From Parahaliea mediterranea (lineage in GTDB: Bacteria > Pseudomonadota > Gammaproteobacteria > Pseudomonadales > Halieaceae), in assembly GCF_017255185.1 (NCBI RefSeq), contig NZ_JAFKCZ010000006.1, forward strand, positions 310,001 through 374,000: a stretch of 64,000 nt of DNA, read 5' to 3'. A program made the position numbers and the translations under genes. Below are positions 34,453 to 42,699 of this stretch, piece by piece. How positions within the stretch are numbered: position 1 is the first letter of the stretch; each line of letters begins with the position of its first letter. The notes under the pieces are model-generated. The model saw only the letters and a list, made by a program, of their open reading frames with translations. It did no database searches and was not told the origin of the DNA.

Positions 34453-35544
34453 ATGTCGATTGAGTATCCTGAAAACACCCAGCGACCAACGCCGACACTC
34501 AGCGACCCTGAATCAGTCCGACACTCACTGGCAAACTGGCTCGGGAGCGAGCTGAACACGCCCGACATTCACCTGTCGCCGGTAGAGATGCCCGAGGGTA
34601 ATGGCATGTCGAACATCACGGTGCTGTTTGACATCACCTACACCAGCGAGGGAAAGGAGCATCGACGACCAGTCGTAGGCAGGATTAAAGCCGACGGAGA
34701 CAAACTGGTTTTCCCCGGGTACGACTTGTCAATGCAGTACCAGTTCATGAGGCTGCTTGAGTCTGTCGACAGCATACCCAGCCCTATCCTGATTGGCGAA
34801 GACTGCAGCGGAGCAGTTCTGGGCACGCCCTTCTACCTGATGGAAAAGACTCAGGGGCGCATCCCAACTGACAGCCCCTCGTATCACCAGCAGGGGTGGA
34901 TGCGCGACTTATCCAGCCAGGCTCAGCGTTCCATGTGGATGAATGGTATCGATGCCATGTCGCGCATTCACAACCTGGATATCAACGATCCCGCATGGGC
35001 CAAGTTTATCAGGTCTCACGATTTTCCCAAGAATCTACAGCAGCAACTGCATTACTGGGAGGGCTACGCCGAGTGGGCTTTCCAGGGTTCGCCTCCAAAC
35101 CCCGCTTGTCAACGTGCGCTGGCGTGGCTACGGCACCATGCGATTACAGAGCAGAAACTCACATTTTGTTGGGGTGATGCTCGGCTGCCAAACGTAATAT
35201 ACGATCAGTCTTCCTGCGATGTCGCGGCGCTACTGGATTGGGAGATGTTGACACTGGGTGATCCTGTCCAGGATCTCGCATGGTGGATCTATCTCGATGA
35301 ACTGTTCAGTACAGGAACAGGACAGCATCGCCTTCCAGGTCTACCCGGTGTCGACGAGAGCGTTCAACGCTGGAAAGCGAATACCGGATTTGAGTGTGAC
35401 CAACTGCATTACTATACCGTTTTCGCCGCGTTGCGCTTTGCCCTCATTTTCGCGCGTATCATGATCTGCATGGGGGCGAAGGATACCGCCACGGATAATT
35501 TTTCAAGCCAGTTGCTGGAACGAAAACTCGACTTGCCACAATAA
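34453..35544 (+). CDS. APH-fold phosphotransferase, hydroxyacyl-CoA-kinase-like
   Basis: A 363-residue aminoglycoside-phosphotransferase-fold kinase. The catalytic loop is FCWGDARLPNVIYD (usually HGDxxxxN, here with Trp in place of His), and the metal-binding aspartate is in LLDWEMLTLGDP. Proteins of this branch are not drug resistance enzymes: the APH domain of ACAD10/ACAD11 and the bacterial LvaA kinase phosphorylate 4-hydroxyacyl-CoA. A similar role for a hydroxylated acyl-CoA in this island is plausible, given five acyl-CoA dehydrogenase-related genes nearby. ATG 34453 follows AAAGGAAA; an upstream frame start is less likely. Confidence 0.85.
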   Translation: MSIEYPENTQRPTPTLSDPESVRHSLANWLGSELNTPDIHLSPVEMPEGNGMSNITVLFDITYTSEGKEHRRPVVGRIKADGDKLVFPGYDLSMQYQFMRLLESVDSIPSPILIGEDCSGAVLGTPFYLMEKTQGRIPTDSPSYHQQGWMRDLSSQAQRSMWMNGIDAMSRIHNLDINDPAWAKFIRSHDFPKNLQQQLHYWEGYAEWAFQGSPPNPACQRALAWLRHHAITEQKLTFCWGDARLPNVIYDQSSCDVAALLDWEMLTLGDPVQDLAWWIYLDELFSTGTGQHRLPGLPGVDESVQRWKANTGFECDQLHYYTVFAALRFALIFARIMICMGAKDTATDNFSSQLLERKLDLPQ

Positions 35545-35572
35545 AGCCAGAAGGTACAAAGGACTGAAAACG

Positions 35573-36715
35573 ATGCTTTCCAAAATGGACGACTATCCCA
35601 TACATCAAACCGCCGAGCCTATCATTCGCACGGCAAGCAGTGACAGAAATACCTATGATCGATACTGGTACAATGGCCACGACAAGGAAGGATCATACTA
35701 CTTTGGTATCGCGCTGTGCCGCTACCCGAACCTGGGTATACAGGACTGCTCGCTCAGTATCTCCACTGGCGGAAAGCAGTACGCGTTCCATGGTTCGCGC
35801 CGGGCTCCACAGGAACCAACCGATCTGAGCGTCGGCCCGTTCTCAGTTGATATTATCGACCCAATGGGACGCCACCGAGTGGTTATAGAGGACAATGACA
35901 CCGGTATAAGCTGTGATCTGTTGTTCACACCGGTCACCGCTCCCTGCGAAGAAGGTCGACAGACGTCGTATAACGAACGTCATGTCGTGATGGATGCCAC
36001 CCGTCTGGACCAGTTCGGCTACTGGCAGGGCACTATCCGCTTTGACGGTAAGGTTTTGCAGATCGATCCAAGACAGAGCCTAGGACTCAAGGATCGCTCA
36101 TGGGGAATCCGGCCGGTAGGCACGCCCTATACCGGGGGAGCTCCGCTCGATCCCAACAGGGTTATCCATTTCTTCTGGCTGCCGCTTAATTGGGGAAAGC
36201 GCTGCACGCTGGCCGGCGCGTTCGAGCACTCTGATGGCTATCAGTGGCACAATGACCAGGTTATTCTTCCCACATACGAGCATTTTGAAGCCCACCCTGC
36301 AGTGATCGATGCCGATATCCGCCATTGGCAGGGTACTATTGATCATGCCATCAGCTTTCGCCCTGGAACCCGGCAAGCCCAATCGGCCACCATATCGATG
36401 AGTGACCGAAGCGGTGAGCGCCTCGACATTTCGGTGGAGCCACTTCTGGTTCACTACATGAAAGGGCTTGGGTACCAGAATCCCGAGTGGGGACACGGGC
36501 GCTGGCATGGAGAGCTCGAAATCGGTGCCGAATACTGGGACCTGAGCACACTTGATACCCTGGCTTTTGAGAATCTCCACATTCAGCAAGTGGTCAAGGC
36601 GACATGTGGTAATGAAACAGCCTATGGGGTCTTTGAACAGTTCCACATGGGCCCATATGAGCCCTATGGATTTACACACCATGCAGATGGCTTTACTCCG
36701 TCACACGCCTCCTAG
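35573..36715 (+). CDS. CrtC/AttH-like lipocalin-fold protein
   Basis: A 380-residue protein without signal peptide or membrane segment. The central LGLKDRSWGIRPVGTPYTGG is the best-known element of the hydroxyneurosporene synthase (CrtC)/AttH group, built of two lipocalin-like halves. CrtC adds water to an isoprenoid double bond; other relatives are uncharacterised. Its position directly after the kinase gene, in the same unit as NMO and ALDH genes, makes a catabolic role likely, possibly hydration of an isoprenoid-like or other lipid substrate, but this is inference. SD-like AAAGGA precedes the ATG. It ends at a perfect hairpin shared with the convergent P450 gene. Confidence 0.75.
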   Translation: MLSKMDDYPIHQTAEPIIRTASSDRNTYDRYWYNGHDKEGSYYFGIALCRYPNLGIQDCSLSISTGGKQYAFHGSRRAPQEPTDLSVGPFSVDIIDPMGRHRVVIEDNDTGISCDLLFTPVTAPCEEGRQTSYNERHVVMDATRLDQFGYWQGTIRFDGKVLQIDPRQSLGLKDRSWGIRPVGTPYTGGAPLDPNRVIHFFWLPLNWGKRCTLAGAFEHSDGYQWHNDQVILPTYEHFEAHPAVIDADIRHWQGTIDHAISFRPGTRQAQSATISMSDRSGERLDISVEPLLVHYMKGLGYQNPEWGHGRWHGELEIGAEYWDLSTLDTLAFENLHIQQVVKATCGNETAYGVFEQFHMGPYEPYGFTHHADGFTPSHAS

Positions 36716-36732
36716 GCTATCATCAGGAAACG

Positions 36733-36762
36733 GGTGCGTATATGCCACTATACGCACCCGGT
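36733..36762. terminator. strong hairpin between convergent genes
   Basis: CGGGTGCGTATA (36733-36744) and TATACGCACCCG (36751-36762) form a perfect 12-base stem with a 6-base loop, 17 bases past the CrtC-like stop and 5 bases past the P450 stop. On the minus strand it is followed by TTTCCTGAT, a short T-rich run, so it best serves the P450 transcript and may stop both. Confidence 0.75.
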
Positions 36763-36767
36763 GAAAC

Positions 36768-38009
36768 TCACTCGGCATCAAAAGCAATGCGCATCGATTT
36801 GATACCGTTGATAAAGTAGTCACGTACATATTCTACAGGTTCAGTAAAGCGAGGGTTTTTGAGTCGGGGAATGAATTCTTCAAACATTACTTTCATTTCG
36901 AGCCTCGCCAGATGCGAACCCAGGCAGAAATGCTGGCCGATACCAAAGGCCCTGTGCTCCTTGTAAAGATCCGGCATGGTTTCATAGCGGCGGATGTTGA
37001 AGCTCATTGGGTCATCGAATACACGCTCGTCGCGGTTTATTCCATGCCAGAACAGTACGACTTTGTCACCCTTCTTTAGCAGCTGCCCGCCCACCTCAAC
37101 ATCCTCTGTCACCATTCTCCGCATGGACATAAAGGCCGCGTTGTACCGCAAAACCTCTTCGCAGGCGAAGGGAATAAGATCGGGGCGCTCAACCAGCAAC
37201 GCCAGCTGGTCTGGATTTTCCATCAGCAGACGCATGCCATGCGCGGTTACGGTTCGTGTGCTTTCATTGCCCGCCGCAATCAACATGAGGAAAAAGGCCG
37301 AAAACTCCTCCACCGTTAACTTTTCATCGTCAACCTGTCCATCCAGTAGAGCGCCGACGATGTTGTTTAGCGGAGTCTGGGCGTGCTGTTCGGCCAGCTT
37401 TGCCGCATACAGATACATGTTGGCTCCCGCATCCCGGGCAGCGGCCATATTATCGTCACCCTCACTCATGCTGTCATCTTCGTAGAAAAACATGGCATTG
37501 GTCCAGTCGAAGAACTGCTGGCGATCTTCAATGGGCACGCCGCAGAGTTCGAGGATCGCGATCAATGGAAGCTCGGCCGCGACGTCCCTAACAAACTCGC
37601 ATTCGCCCTTGCCCGCGACCCTGTCAACGATCTCTTTTGCATATCGGCGAAAATTTGCTTCGTAGCGATCAACCGCAGAGGGAGTAAATGCGTTCCGAGC
37701 GATGCGGCGGAATTTGTTGTGTTTGGGCGGATCCATGTTGACGATCATCATCCGCTGCCGAACCATCGTTTCCTCGTCCAGCTCCATGGAGAAAGCCCCA
37801 CGCTGCTCACTGGAGAACAGTTTCGGATTCTTACAGATATAGTCCACTTCATCCCGACCCTGAACAGCCCAGTAGGGAACGCCAGTGATAGGATCTTCGA
37901 TTTTTACCACGGGGCCACCCTGATCGCGGATTGTCTTCATCACCTGGTGGTGATCACCAGTGAGATACAAATCAGGGTCGAGTAGGTTTGTATAGGGGCA
38001 ATTGCTCAT
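36768..38009 (-). CDS. cytochrome P450
   Basis: A 413-residue soluble bacterial P450. The I-helix is LIAAGNESTRT near residue 245, the K-helix ExxR is in EEVLRYNAAF, and the heme ligand is Cys362 in FGIGQHFCLGSHLARLE. It would hydroxylate an unactivated carbon using a ferredoxin system, for which no gene is seen in the window. In sterol and terpenoid degradation such enzymes oxidise a terminal methyl group and so start side-chain breakdown; that role here is inference. It is transcribed together with an SDR gene 87 bases upstream. Confidence 0.95.
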   Translation of the reverse strand: MSNCPYTNLLDPDLYLTGDHHQVMKTIRDQGGPVVKIEDPITGVPYWAVQGRDEVDYICKNPKLFSSEQRGAFSMELDEETMVRQRMMIVNMDPPKHNKFRRIARNAFTPSAVDRYEANFRRYAKEIVDRVAGKGECEFVRDVAAELPLIAILELCGVPIEDRQQFFDWTNAMFFYEDDSMSEGDDNMAAARDAGANMYLYAAKLAEQHAQTPLNNIVGALLDGQVDDEKLTVEEFSAFFLMLIAAGNESTRTVTAHGMRLLMENPDQLALLVERPDLIPFACEEVLRYNAAFMSMRRMVTEDVEVGGQLLKKGDKVVLFWHGINRDERVFDDPMSFNIRRYETMPDLYKEHRAFGIGQHFCLGSHLARLEMKVMFEEFIPRLKNPRFTEPVEYVRDYFINGIKSMRIAFDAE

Positions 38010-38096
38010 CTTTGATGCTCTCCATTCACGCAGCCGGAACCGATAGTCAGCCGGCCAACTCTAGAAAAACCGGCTTGGGGATATAAGCGGCCAGCC

Positions 38097-38867
38097 TCAC
38101 GAGCGCTTGGGCTTGAAAAAAGGTTGTCCCGCGCTCGAACCGCCATCGATGATGAACTCCGATCCGGTACTGTAGGATGAAGCATCCGAAGCCAGGAAGG
38201 CGACCATCTGCGCGACTTCTTCAACTTCACCGATACGCGGCAGTGGAAGTGAACCGGCCACCATCGCTTGTTGCTTTTCATTCATTTGATCCCAGTTGAC
38301 CATCGCTGTATTTATAATCCCTGGATGCACTGAATTCACTCTGATGCCGTATTGCCCCAACTCAATAGCGCCGGTTTTGGTCATTCCGCGAACCGCCCAT
38401 TTAGTCGCGGAATAGCCGATACACTTGGTAACGCCGCGCAAGCCAGCCGTCGATGAGATATTGATGATCGAACCACCTCCAGCGGCTTTCATCGGCTCGA
38501 CAACGTACTTTATGCCGTAGAAAACACCCAGCTGGTTTATCTGAAACATCCGGGTAAAGGCCTCGCCGCTTTCATCCTCGATGAACTCGCCTCCAGATAT
38601 ACCCGCGTTGTTCACCAGTACATCCAATCGGCCAAAGGTTTTTTCCGCCATGGCGACAGCGTCCTGCCAGTCGTTTTCACTGGTCACGTCCAGGTGGCAG
38701 CTACTCGCACTGTCACCCAGTGACCGGGCCACCGCCTCAGCTTCAGCCGACAGCACGTCGCCAATCAGTACTTTGGCCCCCAGCGATACGAACAATCTCG
38801 CTTCCGCCTCGCCTTGGCCCCGCGCTCCGCCGCTAATCAGTGCTACTTTGCCTTCCAGATCAATCAC
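38097..38867 (-). CDS. SDR dehydrogenase, hydroxysteroid-dehydrogenase-like
   Basis: A 256-residue classical short-chain dehydrogenase with SGGARGQGEAEARLF (cofactor), NNAGISGG, ISSTAGLRG and the catalytic GYSATKWAVRG. From memory the sequence is close to bacterial 3-alpha/20-beta-hydroxysteroid dehydrogenases in layout and motifs, including the HPGIINTAM loop. Steroid or other alicyclic alcohol substrates are therefore plausible, though SDR specificity cannot be read reliably. The start is a GTG with AGAGG upstream. It is upstream of, and probably co-transcribed with, the P450. Confidence 0.9.
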   Translation of the reverse strand: MIDLEGKVALISGGARGQGEAEARLFVSLGAKVLIGDVLSAEAEAVARSLGDSASSCHLDVTSENDWQDAVAMAEKTFGRLDVLVNNAGISGGEFIEDESGEAFTRMFQINQLGVFYGIKYVVEPMKAAGGGSIINISSTAGLRGVTKCIGYSATKWAVRGMTKTGAIELGQYGIRVNSVHPGIINTAMVNWDQMNEKQQAMVAGSLPLPRIGEVEEVAQMVAFLASDASSYSTGSEFIIDGGSSAGQPFFKPKRS

Positions 38868-39263
38868 GCCCTTGAACCTCTGTCATCGAAATTTACCGAT
38901 ACGGTATTGCATCGCAAGCATTGCGGTTAGTTCCTAGCAAGCAACATAATCTTCCGGCGTGCGTGCAAATAACATGGCATTTCCAACCGATATCTGTGGT
39001 ACATAGGTGAGGGGGACGGAAGAGCCGGTGGCAGCCACCAGCAAAGTGACGCACTGTATTGTCGCCGACGCGCCAGGAACATTGCCCCCTCGCAGTCGTC
39101 GGAGTACTTTTTCCCATCGCCAGTACCGGAGCACAAATGAACGCTCGCTACGCACTGCACAGATGATGTTATACGGATTACGGTCGCTTTGTGGCTGGCG
39201 GGGGAACGGAAGAGGTCCGCCTATTGCAGAGATCCCGTGCAGACATCAACAAAAATCGATGCT
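38868..39263. other. intergenic region with TACCG-ATA-CGGTA palindrome
   Basis: About 400 bases without a convincing gene separate the SDR/P450 unit from the histidine kinase end. A perfect inverted repeat TACCG (38894-38898) and CGGTA (38902-38906) around ATA lies 27 bases upstream of the SDR start and is a good operator candidate. Its arms resemble the ACCG/CGGT core of the tetR palindrome at 26371-26384, but the spacing differs by one base. The remainder shows no promoter or RNA gene that I can support. Confidence 0.45.
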
Positions 39264-40496
39264 TTATCCACGCGAAATGACGATGGAAAAACGATCACCT
39301 TCGGTTTGACTATCAACGGCCAGCTCAAAACGTTGGACCAATTTTTCAACGAGAACCAAGCCAACACCAAACCGCTGCTCGTTTTGGTTGACAGGATCGA
39401 CATTTTCCACGGCGTTGGAAAACAACACTCTTCTGCTATCAATTTCTATATCCCATCGCATCTGGCCACCATCTGCTTTGCCATGATGGATGACATTGTT
39501 GAGCAGATTTATAACGATCAACTCCAGCACTTCCGACGGAAGCGGCATCTCGCACGGCCGATGACAATTTATCCGGATATCGATGCCATGACTAACGGTA
39601 AGGGCCTCAAGGCTGCCCAGGGTATCCCTGACTGTTTGCTCCACATCGCTGTTACCGGAAAAGTCCTGGGTTGACGTCAGCCACAGCAGGCCGCTACTGA
39701 TGCGTTGCATGCGGGTAACTGAGTTGGTCAATCGGGTAAAAGCCGACGTTGTAGGCAGACCGTCGTGTGTTTGACCTAACAATTCAAGCGAATGCGTCAT
39801 GACTTGCAGGGGTGTGCGCAACTCGTGCGCCATACCCTGACTAAAAGCCACTTGCTGTTCCAATACCTCTGCCTTTTGCTCCAGCGCGTTGAGCAATTCG
39901 CAGGCAATTTGCTTTACATCCTGTTCGCGGATCTGGTTCAACTGCGCGGCGTCAACAGTTGAGTTTGGTTGCCGGTCAATAAACATCTGGCTAAGCTGTC
40001 TAAAGGGCTTTAACGCGTGTTTCGACGTGATCCTTGCCACCCATAGGGTAATTAGCAAGGCCGGCAACAGGATCACAAGTAAAATGAGGAAAATATCGTC
40101 CAGGGCGCGTTTGACGATGGGTATATCCGTACTATCCAGCAGTAAAAAACCGCCATCAACCACCCTATAGTGGTAGTGGCGTCCATCAGCGGTAAACTCT
40201 CCAAACGGCGTGTTCTCACCCAGCTCGACAGATAACACGGGCCAGGCAGGCTCGATGTTGAACCGGGTTAGATCCTCGACAAAGTCCATATTGGCAGGCA
40301 ACGCACTATTACTGCCGATTTCCCGTTGCGCCTGTTTCAGCTGTTCCTGGTACACGGCATCCTCAAGCGAGTAGGTTACGAACAGGGTGGTAGCTGAAAA
40401 CAATAGGAAAAGAGCAACGGTCAGTAGGGATATACTTGTTGTCAGGCGACGCTGCAGGGTCGGCCTGGCAGATGGCAAGAGCTTAGTCCAAGTCAT
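39264..40496 (-). CDS. sensor histidine kinase
   Basis: A 410-residue membrane kinase. Two membrane segments (about residues 21-42 and 133-153) flank a periplasmic domain of some 90 residues. The H-box is FSQGMAHELRTPLQVM with His224 as the phosphoacceptor; the N-box is LIVINLLNNVIHHG and the late glycine motif FGVGLVLVEKL. The ATG at 40496 overlaps the response-regulator stop by 14 bases and has GGAGAGG upstream. It is the second gene of a two-component pair. The signal is unknown; the periplasmic domain resembles no sensor I recognise. Confidence 0.92.
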   Translation of the reverse strand: MTWTKLLPSARPTLQRRLTTSISLLTVALFLLFSATTLFVTYSLEDAVYQEQLKQAQREIGSNSALPANMDFVEDLTRFNIEPAWPVLSVELGENTPFGEFTADGRHYHYRVVDGGFLLLDSTDIPIVKRALDDIFLILLVILLPALLITLWVARITSKHALKPFRQLSQMFIDRQPNSTVDAAQLNQIREQDVKQIACELLNALEQKAEVLEQQVAFSQGMAHELRTPLQVMTHSLELLGQTHDGLPTTSAFTRLTNSVTRMQRISSGLLWLTSTQDFSGNSDVEQTVRDTLGSLEALTVSHGIDIRINCHRPCEMPLPSEVLELIVINLLNNVIHHGKADGGQMRWDIEIDSRRVLFSNAVENVDPVNQNEQRFGVGLVLVEKLVQRFELAVDSQTEGDRFSIVISRG

Positions 40497-41184
40497 CGAC
40501 CTGCCTCTCCGGGGCAAATTTATAGCCAACACCCTTGACCGTATAGATGAACTTCTGGCCAAACTGGCCGGCGAGTTGCTTACGCAATTTATAGATATGC
40601 GCCCTCAAGGGGTCACTCTCCGGCGTATCCCCACCCCACAAGGCTTGATGTATAGACCTGGCCCTGACCGTCGCTGGCGCATGCTCCATCAGCAGCCTGA
40701 GTATCTCGAACCCCACCTGGTGCAGTTGCAAACTGCGGCCGTCAAAGTGGAGACTCATATCCTGATGATTAAGGGTGGCGCCCTCCGCCACCGTTTGTTG
40801 CGCCGTCGACGCAACAGTCCCGACCTTGGCCAGGTTGGCTTTGATACGTGCAGACAATTCAGCAAATGAATACGGTTTAATCAGGTAGTCCCACGCTCCG
40901 GAATCAAACCCTTCGAGGATGTCTTGCTCGTCGGCGCGCGCAGACATGATGATCACAGGTACCTGGGTCAGGCTGCCGGCCAACAGGGAGCGGCACACAT
41001 CAAGCCCATCGACAAAGGGCAAATTCAGGTCAAGCAATATCAGCTGATAATCATTATCACTGAGCAGATTCAGTGCCTGCCTCCCGTTGTACGCGAAGTC
41101 CATCGTGTGACCTTGCACTTCGAGAAACTCGGCAATGCCCTGGGCAATATCGACATCGTCTTCGACAATCAATATCGTTGCCAT
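40483..41184 (-). CDS. OmpR-family response regulator
   Basis: A 233-residue regulator: receiver domain (MATILIVEDD, phosphoacceptor Asp52 in LLDLNLPFVDG, and YLIKPYSFAEL with the conserved Lys) followed by a winged-helix DNA-binding domain with LLMEHAPATVRARSIHQALW and HIYKLRKQLAG. It is the cognate partner of the histidine kinase that overlaps it. ATG 41184 matches the start of homology. A serine hydrolase gene lies 25 bases upstream on the same strand, so the three may be one operon. Targets are unknown. Confidence 0.95.
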   Translation of the reverse strand: MATILIVEDDVDIAQGIAEFLEVQGHTMDFAYNGRQALNLLSDNDYQLILLDLNLPFVDGLDVCRSLLAGSLTQVPVIIMSARADEQDILEGFDSGAWDYLIKPYSFAELSARIKANLAKVGTVASTAQQTVAEGATLNHQDMSLHFDGRSLQLHQVGFEILRLLMEHAPATVRARSIHQALWGGDTPESDPLRAHIYKLRKQLAGQFGQKFIYTVKGVGYKFAPERQVDDLD

Positions 41185-41209
41185 CGTGTTAACTATTCTC
41201 CCGACCTTG

Positions 41210-42430
41210 TCACAGCTGATCAATCAGCTTGTATATCTGGGGAATCATCCACTTCTCCATCGCGATCCAACCATCTTCCACCTGAAACATAACCACGACC
41301 TGTAACTCCTCGGCCGGATCGGCCCAGAAAACCGTACCGCCCATGCCACCCCAGAAGAAGGTCCCTTGTGAGCGTGTCTCACCGCGAATTTCCTTGACAC
41401 CCACGCCATAGCCAAACCCCACTCCATCATACACCCGGGGCAAAAAGTGTGTGTCCAGGCCCCGGGTATGCGAGCTTAGCATGGTGCGGGTCAGCGACGG
41501 GGATAGCACCTGATTGCCATTGAATTCACCATCATTGAGGAGCATTTGCACAAAATTCGCATAATCCTGGGCAGTAGAGACCAAACCACCGCCGCCAGAT
41601 AGCAGGGTCGGCTTTCGCAGATACTCCGAGCTATTACCGTACTCTACAAACTCGATTTTATCCCTATCAAAGACATAGGCCTGCTCGAAGGTCCTGGCAG
41701 CGAATTCATACATATCCACCAACCGGTGCCGCTCGCCGCGCGGCACGAAAAAACCGGTATCCACCATGTTGAGTGGCGCGAACACATTTTCCCGCAGGTA
41801 TTGATCCAGCGGCTGATGGGTCACAGCCTCGATGATGGCGCCCTGGATATCGCTGGCAATGCTGTACTCGAACTTGCTCCCGGGCGCAAACTTCAGGTCG
41901 ATGCCGGACACATCATCCACCAGCTCGGCGAGCGTATTGTCTCTCGATAATGGATTGGCCAAAAGATAACGGATATCGACCCAGTTCTTTAATCCCCCGC
42001 CATAACCGAAACCCGCGGTATGCGTCAAAAGCTGATGCACGGTGATGACTTGTTGCTTGCCGTTAAACTCGAACACCTCGAAATCCGGCAAATAGCTGCG
42101 GATATCCGCGTCCAATGTCACCAAGCCCCGATCCACCAGCTGCAGCAACGCAACTGCCGTAAGCGGCTTCGTCATGGAAAAAATGCGGAAGATATCGTCA
42201 ACCTCAAGCACTTCGGGCCTGTCAAGGTTCACCAATCCGAAAGCCCGATGCAATACCAGCTTGTTATGATGCCGAATGTGCACTACCGCGCCGGGAAGAC
42301 CGTTTTCGCTGAGCAGGCGATTGAGATTGCCTTCGAAATCCCTTCTGGCATCGACGCTGGCGACAGACGTCATCGTGCTGACTGCGAGCATCAGCCCGGC
42401 GAGGTAATGGCGTATCTTTGCAGTGAACAT
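41210..42430 (-). CDS. secreted beta-lactamase-fold serine hydrolase
   Basis: A 406-residue class C-like serine hydrolase with a signal peptide (about residues 1-28, ending VASVDA). The nucleophile motif is SMTK with Ser85 and Lys88, and a YSI motif at FEYSIASDIQGA replaces the usual YxN. The usual KTG box is not obvious. Proteins with this pattern are mostly esterases or D-amino peptidases, with few true beta-lactamases. It is exported and lies just upstream of a two-component system, which may regulate or be regulated with it. Substrate unknown. Confidence 0.88.
   Translation of the reverse strand: MFTAKIRHYLAGLMLAVSTMTSVASVDARRDFEGNLNRLLSENGLPGAVVHIRHHNKLVLHRAFGLVNLDRPEVLEVDDIFRIFSMTKPLTAVALLQLVDRGLVTLDADIRSYLPDFEVFEFNGKQQVITVHQLLTHTAGFGYGGGLKNWVDIRYLLANPLSRDNTLAELVDDVSGIDLKFAPGSKFEYSIASDIQGAIIEAVTHQPLDQYLRENVFAPLNMVDTGFFVPRGERHRLVDMYEFAARTFEQAYVFDRDKIEFVEYGNSSEYLRKPTLLSGGGGLVSTAQDYANFVQMLLNDGEFNGNQVLSPSLTRTMLSSHTRGLDTHFLPRVYDGVGFGYGVGVKEIRGETRSQGTFFWGGMGGTVFWADPAEELQVVVMFQVEDGWIAMEKWMIPQIYKLIDQL

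Positions 42431-42699
<269 letters not shown>

Noticed and set aside
34453-35544. Aminoglycoside resistance gene
   Set aside because: Only the kinase fold is shared. The catalytic loop variant and the catabolic context fit an acyl-CoA-linked or unknown kinase.
41210-42430. True class C beta-lactamase
   Set aside because: The YxN motif is YSI and no KTG box is evident, so an esterase or peptidase role is more likely.
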